A stretch of 64,000 nucleotides of DNA from Rhynchopus sp. YZ270_cl-10 (GCA_964035575.1 OZ037846.1:1453501-1517500), one strand, 5' to 3'; shown: positions 29,136 to 40,836, counted from the first letter of the stretch. Translations and numbers: made by a program. The notes: generated from the sequence alone by a model not told the origin.

Positions 29136-32100
29136 ATGATATGGGTGTTGTGGGTGGTGCTGCTGCTGCTGCTGTGCGGGCCTGCGAATGGATGGGTGGC
29201 TGCAGCACACAAGGCAGGCGTGCGAGAAGGTGTCGTGCTCACTCAGTATACCCGTGTAGAAGTGGCGGGCGGCGCTTCAGGTTCGGTCAACTCGTTCACT
29301 ATATGGGCTCGCTCATACAACAACGCTTTCTGTGAGGTTGACACATTGGATGAACCGGACAGTTACGTGCCGTACCAGACTTCTGAATTATGTTCGTTTC
29401 CCTCGACCCAGGTGCAGTGCATACGGCTCACGTGTTCTACGTACGATGTAGATGATGGCTACGACATCGACGAGTTGTGGTTCTACTCAGCAACAGGATG
29501 GGAGGTGTGGCCCGTCGCAGGTGGGTCAGGCGGATCCAACTATTGTAGACTAGGCGACTATGCACCGGACATATGCGAGTTCTGCAGGGTAACGACGCCA
29601 GCTCCCCCAACACCTGCACCCCCAACACCTGCACCACCAACACCTGCACCACCAACACCTGCACCCCCAACACCTGCACCCCCAACACCTGCACCCCCAA
29701 CACCTGCACCACCAACACCTGCACCCCCAACACCTGCACCACCAACACCTGCACCACCAACACCTGCACCCCCAACACCTGCACCCCCAACACCTGCACC
29801 CCCAACACCTGCACCCCCAACACCTGCACCCCCAACACCTGCACCCCCAACACCTGCACCACCGACGCCTGCGCCACCAACACCATCCCCGCCAACACCT
29901 TCACCACCGACACCTGCACCACCAACACCATCCCCGCCAACGCCTTCACCACCAACACCAGCTCCCCCAACACCTTCACCACCGACACCTGCACCACCAA
30001 CACCATCCCCGCCAACGCCTTCACCACCGACACCAGCTCCACCAACACCTTCACCCCCGACGCCTGCGCCACCAACACCATCCCCGCCAACGCCTTCACC
30101 ACCGACACCAGCTCCACCAACACCATCCCCGCCAACGCCTTCACCACCGACACCAGCTCCCCCAACACCTTCACCACCGACGCCTGCGCCACCAACACCA
30201 TCCCCGCCAACGCCTTCACCACCGACACCAGCTCCACCAACACCTTCACCACCGACGCCTTCACCACCAACACCAGCTCCCCCAACACCTTCACCCCCAA
30301 CACCTGCACCACCGACACCAGCACCACCAACACCTGCACCACCAACACCATCCCCGCCAACACCTTCACCACCGACAAAAAGTCCACGTACACCTTCTCC
30401 TCCCACACGTGCGCCACGCACACCTTCGCCACCAACACCAGCTCCGCCAACACGTGCGCCACCTACAAAAGCACCGCCTACACGTTCTCCACCCACACGT
30501 GCACCACGTACACCTTCACCCCCAACACCTTCGCCACCGACAAAAGCTCCACCGACACCTTCTCCTCCCACCCGTGCACCAGCAACACCTTCACCACCAA
30601 CACCAGCTCCACCTACACCTTCACCCCAAACACCGCCACCACAGACAAAAGCACCGTCTACACGTTCTCCACCCACACGTGCGCCACGTACACCTTCACC
30701 GCCAACACCTTTACCACTCACACCAGTACCACCGACACCTTCTCCACCTACTCGTGCGCCACGTACACCCTCTCCGCCTACACCTGCACCACTGACACCC
30801 TCACCCGTGACAGCATCCCCAGCAACGTTGTCACCGCTCACACCAGCTCCCCTCACAACAGCACCATTGACGCCTTCTCCTCCGACGCCGTCACCACTGA
30901 CACTGGCACCACCAACTCCAGCGCCGCTTTCACCAGCACCACTCACACCTATGCCTGCAACGTTGTCTCCGACATTGGCGCCGTTGACTCTGTCACCCCT
31001 GACACTGTCTCCACCTACAGCTTCACCGCCATCACCTGCACCTATGTCACCATCACCGTTGACGGAAGCGCCACCGACACTGTCGCCATTGACACCTGTG
31101 CCACATACGCTTGCACCACCCACAGCACTGCCAGCAACACTGTCGCCACGCACACCTGCACCACACACAGAAGTGCCTGGAACACAAGCACCACTCGTGA
31201 CAGAGTTGCCCGCGTCTGCAGCACCTGAGGGTGTAGACGCAGCAGCAGAAGCAGCAGCAGCGGAAGAAGAAGGTGGCAGAGGTCAGCTTGCTGCAGCCGC
31301 AGTGGCGGCTAGTGCGACAACTCTGTTTAGCGACCGCGCCGCAGGCCTTGCAGGCAGCCTGCTCATCACAACGGAGGAGTGCAAGATCTACGGAGACACG
31401 AAACACTACCCACGCGCACTGCACCCAACACAGCTCAAGATTGCCGGCCTGGAGGCGGCCGGGATGGTGGTGGGGAACCTTGCCCTGGCTCTAACCTTCT
31501 TCGCGGGACACGCAGTGGTGTGTGAGGTTGCGCGTCTGGTGCAGCGTGGTGCCAAGACGTATTACAAAGGACGAGAGGAGCAGTCTGTCCTTTCCCTGCT
31601 TTCCCTTGACTCGCAGGCACTCCTGAGCTTCCCTGGACTGCCGGCCATGCTCTTCTTTATCCTCTTCCAGGGGTCGTCTGTCGGAAGCCTGCAGCTGCTG
31701 TACAGCGGACCCACCTGGGGCATGCGCATGCTCGGCGCCTTCGCAATCGTAGTGTGTCTGTCGGTGCCGGTGGCAACCTTCACCTGTGTTCTGGTGAAGG
31801 CACCCGTGCACTCGACAGTGGTGAAGGACCCCCGCACTGCAGGCTTCGGGAAGTGGAAGCGCCGTGTGCTGCACTTTGTGATTGGCGAAGGCGAGTGGGT
31901 GTCCCTCTCGCCTGTGATGTGGACGCTGCGCTACTCGGCCGTGATCCGCTCCTACCGCCTTGGCTGCCTCTGGTACCACTTCCTGCAGTACGCATCGATG
32001 TTCGCTGTCGCTGCGATCCAGGCCTTCACCCCCACAAGCTACATCGCGTGTGGACACATCAAACTCGCGTCCTTCTGCGTCATCTTCATTATGCTTGTTG

Positions 32101-32930
32101 TGCTGGTCGAGGCGAAGCCGTACGCGCGGAGACGTGACTTGATCATTGACGGCACGGTCATGACGTTCCAGTGCGTGGCGCTGATCTTCATGGCTGTGGG
32201 GTACTACAGGGAGAAGCCGCAGGACCTGCTGTTCCAAGGTGCAACGGTGCTGTTGGTCCTGGGCATTGTGTGCATCTTGGTGAAGCTGTTTCTGTCTCTT
32301 GTGTCTGAACTCTATGTGTTCTGCACAGACAGACGTGAACGACTGCAGGACTCAATCCCGGACACGAAGTGCGACGACAGCGACCTGGAGAGCCTTGTTG
32401 TGTCCGAGTATGAGAGGTCTGGGCAGAAGAACGTACCTTGTAAGCAGGAGCAGGAGGCTTGCGACACAGCGAAGAAGGGCCGCAGATCACGTGCACCCTC
32501 GGCCATGCTGTCGGACACACTGCTGCAGAGGGACGACGACAGCAGCTATGCGACATCTGACGCAGGGTCGAACTGTGGTCTGAACGTGACGATCGAACGC
32601 ATCGAGAGCAACCAGGAGGAGGAGAACACACCGTCACCAGCGATGCTTCCGCTGTCACGCACACGTACAGGCAGCACACGGAGCCTCGCACCACCGCGCC
32701 CACCCCTGCCCCTGGGAGCTGTTAGTCCTGTGAGCATCGCGCTTGCACCGTCAGGAAGCATGAAACGTCGCCCCAGCCAGACACGGTCCTTCTCACGCAC
32801 GCAGACGATGGTCGGCAGTGTCGGCAGTGCGGGTAGTGGGCGGGGGACACGTCGCAGGACATCAGTTGTGTCGCTTGACGCAATGAGCCGCGCATCCTCA
32901 GAGGGGAACTTTGAGTGGGCGCTGGCCTAG
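29136..32930 (+). CDS. Proline-repeat stalk membrane protein with C-terminal multi-pass domain
   Basis: 1264 residues. The start [20 protein letters not shown] is a signal peptide and follows CCCCCACAG by 15 nt; an in-frame ATG at 29004 precedes a less plausible leader. Residues about 25-153 form a cysteine-containing ectodomain ([19 protein letters not shown] ... CEFC). Next is an extended stalk of [10 protein letters not shown] pentapeptides (about 155-690), probably glycosylated, as in other protist Pro/Thr-rich surface proteins. After an Ala/Glu-rich linker, about seven membrane segments lie between residues 770 and 1065 (for example [72 protein letters not shown]). The cytoplasmic tail of about 200 residues is Ser/Arg-rich. 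Family not recognised; a surface receptor or channel-like protein is a reasonable guess. Confidence 0.85.
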   Translation: MIWVLWVVLLLLLCGPANGWVAAAHKAGVREGVVLTQYTRVEVAGGASGSVNSFTIWARSYNNAFCEVDTLDEPDSYVPYQTSELCSFPSTQVQCIRLTCSTYDVDDGYDIDELWFYSATGWEVWPVAGGSGGSNYCRLGDYAPDICEFCRVTTPAPPTPAPPTPAPPTPAPPTPAPPTPAPPTPAPPTPAPPTPAPPTPAPPTPAPPTPAPPTPAPPTPAPPTPAPPTPAPPTPAPPTPAPPTPAPPTPSPPTPSPPTPAPPTPSPPTPSPPTPAPPTPSPPTPAPPTPSPPTPSPPTPAPPTPSPPTPAPPTPSPPTPSPPTPAPPTPSPPTPSPPTPAPPTPSPPTPAPPTPSPPTPSPPTPAPPTPSPPTPSPPTPAPPTPSPPTPAPPTPAPPTPAPPTPSPPTPSPPTKSPRTPSPPTRAPRTPSPPTPAPPTRAPPTKAPPTRSPPTRAPRTPSPPTPSPPTKAPPTPSPPTRAPATPSPPTPAPPTPSPQTPPPQTKAPSTRSPPTRAPRTPSPPTPLPLTPVPPTPSPPTRAPRTPSPPTPAPLTPSPVTASPATLSPLTPAPLTTAPLTPSPPTPSPLTLAPPTPAPLSPAPLTPMPATLSPTLAPLTLSPLTLSPPTASPPSPAPMSPSPLTEAPPTLSPLTPVPHTLAPPTALPATLSPRTPAPHTEVPGTQAPLVTELPASAAPEGVDAAAEAAAAEEEGGRGQLAAAAVAASATTLFSDRAAGLAGSLLITTEECKIYGDTKHYPRALHPTQLKIAGLEAAGMVVGNLALALTFFAGHAVVCEVARLVQRGAKTYYKGREEQSVLSLLSLDSQALLSFPGLPAMLFFILFQGSSVGSLQLLYSGPTWGMRMLGAFAIVVCLSVPVATFTCVLVKAPVHSTVVKDPRTAGFGKWKRRVLHFVIGEGEWVSLSPVMWTLRYSAVIRSYRLGCLWYHFLQYASMFAVAAIQAFTPTSYIACGHIKLASFCVIFIMLVVLVEAKPYARRRDLIIDGTVMTFQCVALIFMAVGYYREKPQDLLFQGATVLLVLGIVCILVKLFLSLVSELYVFCTDRRERLQDSIPDTKCDDSDLESLVVSEYERSGQKNVPCKQEQEACDTAKKGRRSRAPSAMLSDTLLQRDDDSSYATSDAGSNCGLNVTIERIESNQEEENTPSPAMLPLSRTRTGSTRSLAPPRPPLPLGAVSPVSIALAPSGSMKRRPSQTRSFSRTQTMVGSVGSAGSGRGTRRRTSVVSLDAMSRASSEGNFEWALA
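29596..30800 (+). repeat. 15-bp coding minisatellite (Pro-rich stalk)
   Basis: Dozens of copies of CCAACACCTGCACC-type 15-bp units encode [10 protein letters not shown]. The first third is nearly homogeneous; later units are grouped in higher-order blocks ([15 protein letters not shown]) and then diverge toward TRAPRTP. Because the unit lacks stops in most frames, long spurious frames exist on both strands. Confidence 0.95.
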
Positions 32931-32967
32931 GGTTGGGGTCAACTGGGGAAAGGTCTGTGTTCTGTGC

Positions 32968-33121
32968 ACTCGGTACTCGGTACTCGGTACTCGGTACTCG
33001 GTACTCGGTACTCGGTACTCGGTACTCGGTACTCGGTACTCGGTACTCGGTACTCGGTACTCGGTACTCGGTACTCGGTACTCGGTACTCGGTACTCGGT
33101 ACTCGGTACTCGGTACTCGGT
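32968..33121 (+). repeat. Heptamer microsatellite (ACTCGGT)22
   Basis: Twenty-two perfect copies of ACTCGGT, beginning 38 bp after the stop codon at 32930. Each junction creates GTAC, as in the arrays at 26355 and 26762. Confidence 0.97.
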
Positions 33122-33186
33122 ACTGGGACCTATCCGCAAGGTAATAGAGGTGGACCACCTACAATCAAAAAACAGGCACCTACCTC

Positions 33187-33542
33187 CAGGGCTCTCAAGA
33201 TCCTCCACGAAAAAAGCAGAATTTTCGAAATGAGGAGGATTCGTTTTTGCAAAAAAAACCCCCCAAAAAAAAATTTTCCCCCGCAACAAGCGGTCGTCGC
33301 GCGCTTCGCGCGCGCCTCCCTGACAGCCACAGAGCGGAGAGGCGGGTCAATTTTGCGAGATAACAAAAAACGGAAATCTCCCCCCACTATAAAACCCCTA
33401 GGAGGATAATCCTCCACCCGAGCCCGCCAAACAAAAAAAAAAAAAAATGGAGGAAATCCTCCACCAAAAAAGCCTGAAAAAAAAAAAAAAAAAAGCCCCT
33501 GGAGGAAATATCCTCCCCTACGTGGAGATCTTGAGAGCACTG
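33187..33542. mobile_element. Non-autonomous hAT element, 356 bp
   Basis: Ends CAGGGCTCTCAAGATC and GATCTTGAGAGCACTG are inverted repeats. The flanking 8 bp are identical (CCTACCTC at 33179-33186 and 33543-33550). It contains AAGCGGTCGTCGCGCGC..., the same GC-palindromic module found in the hAT element at 13345, and repeats of GGAGGATAT. No coding capacity. Confidence 0.92.
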
Positions 33543-34470
33543 CCTACCTCCCAATACCCCAATGCGGTTCAAATCAGGTGGATACGGTCGGGTTTGTTAT
33601 TCATTTTTTTTACTACGTTTTTTGTGTTTGGAACGAATACACAAAAGCTACACTGTCTTCTCTCCCTGCACAAAACTTCCTAATCTAAGCAATCCGTCTG
33701 GCGAATTCTGGCAACAAAAAGACATTCGTCATGTCGGTTCTTTGTATTTTCTTTGTTTTTTTTTATACGTTTTGGCTACCTGTGTTTTCTGTAGTTTTGG
33801 CCCTGGTGGGTTGGCTAGTAGTCCCCTGTCCGACCTCCACTTCAGGAGTCATCTGTCTCTCTTACTGTTGTCGTGATGGAGTGCTTTATGTTGTGACGAG
33901 TGGCTTCTCGTTTCAAAAGGTGACAACAACAGCGCCTTGCTTAAAAGTTGTAAAACTTTCGCATGACCTGCAACCCTTTCTTTACTTAGATGAGTGTACA
34001 CAGCACAGTTCAGTGTTGTGTCCTGCAGGATGTGTCGCGCGACACACAATTTTTCTTACACTTTTTCAAACTCAACCCACCCGCAAAAGCTTACGGGTTC
34101 AGTAGGTTCACGTTTCCCCTCTCTCTCTCTCTCTCTCTCTTGTTTTCCACGCTATTATCATTAACACCGCCACTCCACTCCCCAGCTCTACAGCAGGGAT
34201 CCCATCCCTCGTAGTCTTGAGAGTGTTCATAGAGAATGTTCCAATTTCTGTACGGAACACTCGAACGCCATTGTATGAGCAACAGCCGAGCTGCGTTTTT
34301 CTAGTATGTTTTCAACTAAAGGGCGGGGGGGTCCCAAATAATAGCTATTTTTGCCGAATAACCCTTTTTTTTTCCCCCCTCACCACCACTCTGTCATTAG
34401 TCACCCATAATAGCCTAACGTGGCTGCTATGTGGTCAGACCTTTAATAGTTGTCTGTTTCGTTTCTGTCA

Positions 34471-34827
34471 GTTTTCAACCTACCTTCCTTCACCCCCCCT
34501 GTAAGGGCAACCGTAGGTGAAGTAAGGTATAGTATTGAAATCGATGTGGGGGGGGAGTAAAGGGTCAATTTTACAAAACCAGATTTTGAGGAAAATTTTA
34601 GCCGAAAATGGGCCCCACGTATAAGCAACCGGGCTCATATTTCTCAAAATTTAAGTGGTCAAAAAATTGTCCAATTTTCGAGATTGACCCCACCACTGCA
34701 CGGGTGAATCCCAAAAATGCAAATAAGGACCCTTTTTAATTTGTTCTCTTGAAATGTGTAATTTCATGTTTTCGCGAAAAAAATAACAAATGATCCCTAC
34801 AAGGGTTGAAGGAAGGTGGTTGAAAAC
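34471..34827. mobile_element. Full-length member of the CCTTCCTTCACCC MITE family
   Basis: Ends GTTTTCAACC.ACCTTCCTTC and its reverse complement (GAAGGAAGGTGGTTGAAAAC) delimit 357 bp. The left two thirds are the reverse complement of 52061-52245 and 54724-54905 and relate to 2377-2561, so the latter are internally shorter or truncated copies. Confidence 0.78.
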
Positions 34828-34843
34828 AACAATAACAACAAGG

Positions 34844-35266
34844 ACAAGTAATTGCTAAGAAAAAACGGGGTGTGCTGTGGAAAACTCCGCGCAATTTTCG
34901 AAACCACCGTAGCATCCTGGCGATTTGCTGGAGGTGCTGATGCGCCTGGTGTGATCGATGTGTTGTAGTCTGTGCATTCTGTGTTTCTTCCGCACTGCTC
35001 CAACGACGACGACAATGTGGGGACCCTGTGGACAAAAACGAGCTGGAACACGCCGAGCCTGCCGAGCCTCGAGCAGATGGTGCTGGACGAAGAGGACAGC
35101 CCCCCTTCTTGAACGTTTCAGATACTGGCGTCCCAGTGTGTCTGGCAGCGTACGAAGAGCGTTAGCATACCTACAGAAGAGCAGAATGCTGGGCGTGTTG
35201 TAGATTATTTCTACAGGATGGAGTTCCACATCACACCCCGTTTTTTTTTCCGATAGCAATTACTTG
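34844..35266. mobile_element. Foldback element, ACAAGTAATTGC ends
   Basis: ACAAGTAATTGCTA plus AAAAACGGGGTGTG at the left match the reverse complement of the right end over about 30 bp. No target duplication was found. It lies between two other elements. The interior has no recognisable gene. Confidence 0.65.
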
Positions 35267-35292
35267 TTTTTTATTGGTTTTTGGTTTTATAG

Positions 35293-36013
35293 CAGGGCAG
35301 GAGCTTGGAATATGGGTTTGGGGCAAAATCGGGTCAAATTCTGTTAAATCGGGTCAGGTCCCGAGCTTTTCCGCCTTCGGCGGAAAAGCTCTTGTGAAGA
35401 CAAACACATGCAGAATGAGAAGGCGCGTTTCACAAAATGGTACACGTTGATGATACACAAGTGTTGCACCATCCCCGCGGAATGCATGTTGCCCTTGACA
35501 CTGGCGATGAGGTCATCAAGGTAGGGTTGTGCAATGGAGGTGTGGAATGTGTGCGTAGGCCCTCGCCAGTTCAGGTACTCTCTCTGGGCAGGTGTCCCCT
35601 TCGATCACACGTCGGAGGGCGTATCCTAGGCAAGACTTGTCACTGTCTGAGCCCCTCTTTGGTGTGTCACCCAGCGAGTTGATCCAATATCTGGATCGTC
35701 AGCTCGCGCCAGTAACCAACGGCTAGGTCGAGTTGGGCATCCCTCTTGGGTTCGGGTTTGATCGGGGTGGAGCGCGCGTTTGAGGGCATTCTGGCTTCTT
35801 TGAGCTTCGTGCTCGTCGCGATGGGGTTACATAGCAGTTCCTCATCCTTCTCAGACCCCCTCATCGACAAGTAGAGTACCCTACATTTTTTGATTTTTTC
35901 CCTCAAAAATCTATAGTTTTTTTTTTTTTTTTTTGCCCTGACCCGTTTTTTTCCATGGGGCCTAAGGAAATCGGGTCAATCTGACCCGATTTAACCCCCA
36001 AGCTCCTCCCCTG
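35293..36013. mobile_element. Non-autonomous hAT element, 721 bp
   Basis: Ends CAGGGCAGGAGCTTGG and CCAAGCTCCTCCCCTG, with identical 8-bp flanks TTTTATAG at 35285-35292 and 36014-36021. Subterminal ATCGGGTCA repeats occur at both ends. The interior holds a minus-strand frame of 79 residues (35667-35906) without recognisable similarity to a transposase. The terminal sequence differs from that of the 55013 element beyond CAGGG. Confidence 0.93.
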
Positions 36014-38341
36014 TTTTATAGTTTGTCTGTGACTTTGCGCGCGGGGCTGAAGCTCGTCTCACAAACGTTTCTTTGTTCAGTACCCTCCGCCATGAGGCGT
36101 GTTAGTGTATTCATCGTTCAAGTTGTCTTCTCGATTTATGCTATGCGAAGTTTTGCAATTTACACATTTGGGCGATGAATCGCTCTTAGAGGGGGGGTAC
36201 CCATATCTGCTTTCATCACCTATACATCACATACACGAAGTGACCCCGGTTCTTAACCGGAACACTGTACACGATTTTATTTTTTATTTTTTTCACACTC
36301 TGTCTCTTCTCTCTCACTTTCATCCAAGAAGACCCTCCCTCTCTTGCTCTCCGTTTACCCTTTAGCGTAGTAGCTTGCTTTGATCACACTCAGCCCCATA
36401 CCCATGCTTGCCTAATGTCCACATGCTCCTGTTGCGACACTGCGGTACCAATCCTTTGCACGCGGCATGATAGGATGTTAGGCTACATAGTTTCCCCTCC
36501 CCGCTTCACGCAAGACATGACACCACAGCACAGTATTTGGGTTGTTCGTTGGGGAAAGGAGAACATGGGAAACGCAAAAATACCCGCTTGTTTTATCTTT
36601 TATCTGGGACCATATGCATGCCACCACAGCACGGTGCCATGCGTCGCGTCTACACAAAGGGGAAGGGAAAGGGTGTCGAGGATGTTGTGCCTCGACGATG
36701 CTGCTCTTTGTGGACCTTATGTCTGCTACGTAAGGCAGCACCAGGTTATTGTGGTGTGTGTGTGGCAGGGTTGCGTGCTTGCTGTCTTCCCCCACTACGT
36801 TGAGACGTCTGCTCTTTTTTATTGTATCTCTACGACTGAGGGCATTCCTTGACGTGATAATTCATATTTTCGGGGTCAAGATCTTGTGTGCAGAGAGACC
36901 TTTATAACAACTTTTCTCACTTTTTCTCATGTCTCAAAAAATGGATGTAATACAGCAGGTGGTTGGGTCCACCCCTACACCGGTCATATATCAAAGGTAC
37001 TGTCATGAGTGGGCTGTTGTATTTCAAGTATTTATTCTGCTCTATTGCTTTTAGAAAATACATGACTAAATATTTTGCGTTTTTTTTTTTTGTGCCACTC
37101 TGCCCAGGGATTTATATACGATTTTTTTCCTTACCAAAAGTGCAAAAAAAGTGAGGTTGCTATTCCTGAGGGGGCTGGAGGCACGGAGGGGCTTTTTTGA
37201 AGAAATGGACTTCAGATTGAAGTATCATCATTGTACTAGCCCAGGGGGCTTCACTGTCTAGGGCTCCAGCAGGTCCCACATGCACTATGCCTGACTCCAG
37301 CACGCAAGGTAGCATTCACAGCACCTTTCACCCCTTCAGGAGGAGTGCATAAAAGGGCACCCGGATGCAATTTTTCACCCATATCAGGACTCATGACTCA
37401 ATTTTTTTTGCGAAGCAAAAAAAAATAATATAATATGGCGCCGCAGGCGAAAAAAAATTGGGGTACGGTGTAAAAATCTAGCCTTTTTTACACCACAGAG
37501 TCACTCAACGAACCCTTCTTTGCGGAGCAAAAAAGGAAAAATGGCGCCGCAGGCAAAAAAAAAATTGGGTACAGCCTGTATGGTACGGGATTTCATGGTG
37601 CGGTCAGCAACCCAGTTCCCCAAAAAATGCAAAAAACTTTTTTTCCAAATCTGCAAAAGTTTTTTTTTTTTTTCAAAACTGAGGTTCAGCCTCAGTTCTA
37701 CTATGGTATATAAATCTCTGACTCTGCCACACGCAGTTATTTTGTTAGGTTCATTGTACAACAACCATCTTTTCGCTGTCCTTTTCTACGCCCTACAGTA
37801 GCGTGTAGTGTGCCATGTGCTTGGGTGAGTGCTGGCTGCACGAAGCACTGCCTCTGGTTTCGTACACATTTGTCCCGCCCTTTGCATAAGTCTCGACTGA
37901 GATGCGTTTTCAGCAGTGTTTCAGCTACCATCCTTTTGTCATCCACGGAGTCAAAAAATTCGAGCCCCCCACCTCCCGCTTCTTTCCCTGCCACAGTGTC
38001 AGTGATGTGCTTAGTGTACTTATTTACTATAAAACCCCACCTCGAGGCAGAACCTTTCTATGACCGTCAACCACCTTCTCATGAAAAGTGGAAAAGAGTG
38101 AAGCAAAGTGGCTCTTAATGGTTGATGACCTCTATTCACTGCGTCCATCAGGGTTTTATCTCCTTATATCTTATATGTCCGGGGAAGACCGGGGAAAATA
38201 AATCCAGACCGGGTAGACCGGGTAGAATTTTAAAATGTTTTTTTCAAGATAAAACCTTGACGTCTAAAAAAATAATTCTGAAAGGCAGATTATACACACC
38301 CACCACCACCACCACCTTTCAGCTTGCACAAACAAAACAAA
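36014..38341. other. Intergenic upstream of EGF receptor copy 2
   Basis: No confident gene. A repeated unit of about 115 bp (GCGAAGC..A-run..ATGGCGCCGCAGGC..A-run..TTGGGTAC) occurs at 37411-37470 and 37520-37575. Words near 37965-38005 resemble 29060-29100. The leader ends CCACCTTTCAG, 22 nt before the ATG at 38342. An open frame of 145 codons at 36415-36852 has no supporting feature. Confidence 0.55.
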
Positions 38342-40774
38342 ATGCATAATATGAAACTGTCCATTGCTGCATGTCTGCTGGCCTCCTGCAGTGTGGGTGC
38401 TTACGATATGCTTGCGGAGCGTGGTTACTATGAAGCTGATGCCGACCCTCTGCTCAATGACGGCAATGCTTGGTCCGCGGAGAGGCTAGCGGACACACCA
38501 ACGTTGTTTGAGTCGAACAGTGTTGTTCTCTCGCTTATTGCGGTGCGTCGTGTGCAGAGTGAGTGCACTGATCCTGTGACGTTGCTTCTTAGTGTCGGTG
38601 GCGAGAGCATCTCTATGGAAATGGATCCGCAAGGCCAACAGACCTGGGACCTTGCTCTCGACGTCGACCCAGACCAACTCGCCGTGAAGTACTCCCTCGT
38701 CGGCTGTCGCGTTATCTTCGAAATCGTAGTCGTCCTCACCGTAACAAGCACGTCCGACCCGCCCCTCGAGCCACCTTCGCTCCCTATCGCGAAGATAGAG
38801 GAGTTTATTGAAGAAACCGCCAAGAACCGTGCTGACTACGCAGAGTTCAACGAAGATGCGCCACTGACCTATTCATTTGAGGGGAAAGATGCGTTCTTCG
38901 TTGTGCGTTGCGACTGGGCGTTGACGCTGGGTGTGAAAGTATCTTCGGGGTACGTCAGTGTGGTGGGATCAGACGGATCCACGTATAAGTCCCATTACCC
39001 AATACGCACGACCTTCGACGTCCCCTGCCATGCGGGCAGTGCTGTGACGGTGTCCGTCTTTCCTGGGCCCAGTGCTGCTGACCGCCCTGATCCGATGGCA
39101 GAAGTGCATTGGTCCTGTGATGTGTGCGAAAATCCTGGGACAGATCCTGTGACAGACAAGCCGCTGAACACAGGCGAATGTGCTACGGACCCGTGTGGTC
39201 TCGCTCAGACCTGCACCGACCCGGACACTTCGAAGGACGGAGACTTTGTGTGCACATGCGACTCGGACAAGGACAGAAGCGCGGTCGGTGAACGTGCGGT
39301 GTGTGTTGGTGTGAGTGAGTGTCCGCTGGGCAACTGGCCTTGCCCCTCTGGACAGTGGTGCAGGGATGACGATGAGTTTGTGACTGGCGACTTTGAGTGC
39401 TATTGTCTGGCGGATGTGACGCGAGCACAGGTTGGTGGGCCGGTGGAGTCGTGCGACATTTCGGACGACGAATGCTTTTTGTTTCCCTGCGGGTGGGATC
39501 AGTACTGCTCGGACCCGTCCCTGACAGAGAAAGGCGACTTCATCTGCTCCTGCGACGAAGACGGGAAGCTGTCAAAGGTAGGGGGGCAGATGGACTCCTG
39601 CCCGAACGACGAATGCCTTTTTGACCTCTGTGGAGAAGGGCAGACCTGCACCGACCCAGACTTGACTGTCTCCCGGAACTTCATCTGCACCTGCACTTCC
39701 GACACGACGAAGACGTGGGTGGGTGCTGCTGCAGACTGCTTCACGTCCTACAACGACGAATGTGACACAAATCCCTGCGGTGCCGGGCAGACGTGCGCAG
39801 ACCCGCACATGATGTTGCCCAAGAACTACGTCTGCACCTGCACCTCAGACACATCCCTCACGGCTGTCGCATCGCCAGCGAACTGCGACCCGTCTTCCCC
39901 GTCTTCCGCAAGGGACGAATGCACGTCGCGTCCGTGCGGCACAGTTCAAGACTGCGCCGACCCGAACACAGCGAAGACGGGCGACTTTGTGTGCACGTGT
40001 CCCGACCGTGCCACGAAGGCTGTCGCAAAGCAGGCCGTCTGCCCCCCATCTGGTACGCCCAGCGGGACCAGCACCAGCAACACCGCAAGTGACGAATGCC
40101 TCGCCAAGCCGTGCCCCGACGGGAAGTATTGTGCAGACCCGAGCACCAAAGCAAACGACTACATCTGCTACTCACCCACGAACTCCTCACCCAACGGCAC
40201 AGATGACGACAACGGCGGCACTGTTTTGCTGATCATCATCATTGCGGCTGCGGTGCTGGTTCTGTGCCTCTGTGCCTTGGCAGGGTTTTGTCTGATTCGC
40301 AGAAAGAACCAGCCTGCTGCGAAGACAGTGCACAGCTATCCCCCACAGCAGCACCACCAGCAGCTGCCTCCACCACAGCAACAACAGCAACAACAACAAC
40401 AACAGGAAATGCTCCTTGCAGAACACTCTGTCGTGCACAACCCCATGTCACCGCATCCCGCAGACGTGATCCCAATGTACGAGGCCAGCCCCCTGCAGGA
40501 CCTGCTCCTTGCAAGCCAGAAGCGGCCCTCACGTTCCTTGATGAGCGCTGACTCAGCACGTCACACGCCACCCGAGGGCAGAATGGGCAGGTCGACAACG
40601 TCCCTGGAGACAGGTGGGATGGCCCCCATGCCGGCCATGTACCCAACTGGACGCAGCTACCCACGCAGCAAGGAGAGGATGGAGGAGGTGACGTCAGCTA
40701 TGCTCATGGGCAGGGCACGTGGCTCCTCCGGGTCCCCGCGCTCTGTTAGGGGAAATAGGTTGGCCTATATCTAA
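38342..40774 (+). CDS. EGF-repeat type I membrane receptor, copy 2
   Basis: 810 residues. The start is MHNMKLSIAACLL, matching copy 1 exactly; an upstream in-frame ATG at 38324 is ignored. The signal peptide is identical to copy 1. The ectodomain to about residue 265 is strongly diverged (MLAERGYYEADADPLLND versus MLSEHNFFKVMEDPQYSE) with conserved islands such as DWALTL and VPCHAGSAV. Seven EGF-like repeats, the membrane helix, a shorter Gln run and the cytoplasmic tail are nearly identical. After GSSGSPRS the two genes diverge abruptly to different last residues (VRGNRLAYI here). It is a recent duplicate or gene-conversion partner of 21814-24288. Confidence 0.9.
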   Translation: MHNMKLSIAACLLASCSVGAYDMLAERGYYEADADPLLNDGNAWSAERLADTPTLFESNSVVLSLIAVRRVQSECTDPVTLLLSVGGESISMEMDPQGQQTWDLALDVDPDQLAVKYSLVGCRVIFEIVVVLTVTSTSDPPLEPPSLPIAKIEEFIEETAKNRADYAEFNEDAPLTYSFEGKDAFFVVRCDWALTLGVKVSSGYVSVVGSDGSTYKSHYPIRTTFDVPCHAGSAVTVSVFPGPSAADRPDPMAEVHWSCDVCENPGTDPVTDKPLNTGECATDPCGLAQTCTDPDTSKDGDFVCTCDSDKDRSAVGERAVCVGVSECPLGNWPCPSGQWCRDDDEFVTGDFECYCLADVTRAQVGGPVESCDISDDECFLFPCGWDQYCSDPSLTEKGDFICSCDEDGKLSKVGGQMDSCPNDECLFDLCGEGQTCTDPDLTVSRNFICTCTSDTTKTWVGAAADCFTSYNDECDTNPCGAGQTCADPHMMLPKNYVCTCTSDTSLTAVASPANCDPSSPSSARDECTSRPCGTVQDCADPNTAKTGDFVCTCPDRATKAVAKQAVCPPSGTPSGTSTSNTASDECLAKPCPDGKYCADPSTKANDYICYSPTNSSPNGTDDDNGGTVLLIIIIAAAVLVLCLCALAGFCLIRRKNQPAAKTVHSYPPQQHHQQLPPPQQQQQQQQQQEMLLAEHSVVHNPMSPHPADVIPMYEASPLQDLLLASQKRPSRSLMSADSARHTPPEGRMGRSTTSLETGGMAPMPAMYPTGRSYPRSKERMEEVTSAMLMGRARGSSGSPRSVRGNRLAYI

Positions 40775-40836
40775 AAGTGGGACCATGACGGGGGTGTGGC
40801 CGAGACAGCGTGGAGCAGCACCTTAGCTGTCAACAG

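Noticed and set aside
29558-31228. Long open frames on the opposite strand and in another frame over the proline-repeat gene
   Set aside because: They arise because the 15-bp unit lacks stop codons in several frames; their products ([22 protein letters not shown] types) have no start context or domains.
33731-34105. 124-codon plus-strand frame with hydrophobic start
   Set aside because: Hydrophobicity follows from T-rich DNA; no similarity recognised and no leader features.
36415-36852. 145-codon plus-strand frame
   Set aside because: No domain, no nearby acceptor-like tract with normal spacing, unusual Cys/His composition; could be chance in a 2.3-kb spacer.
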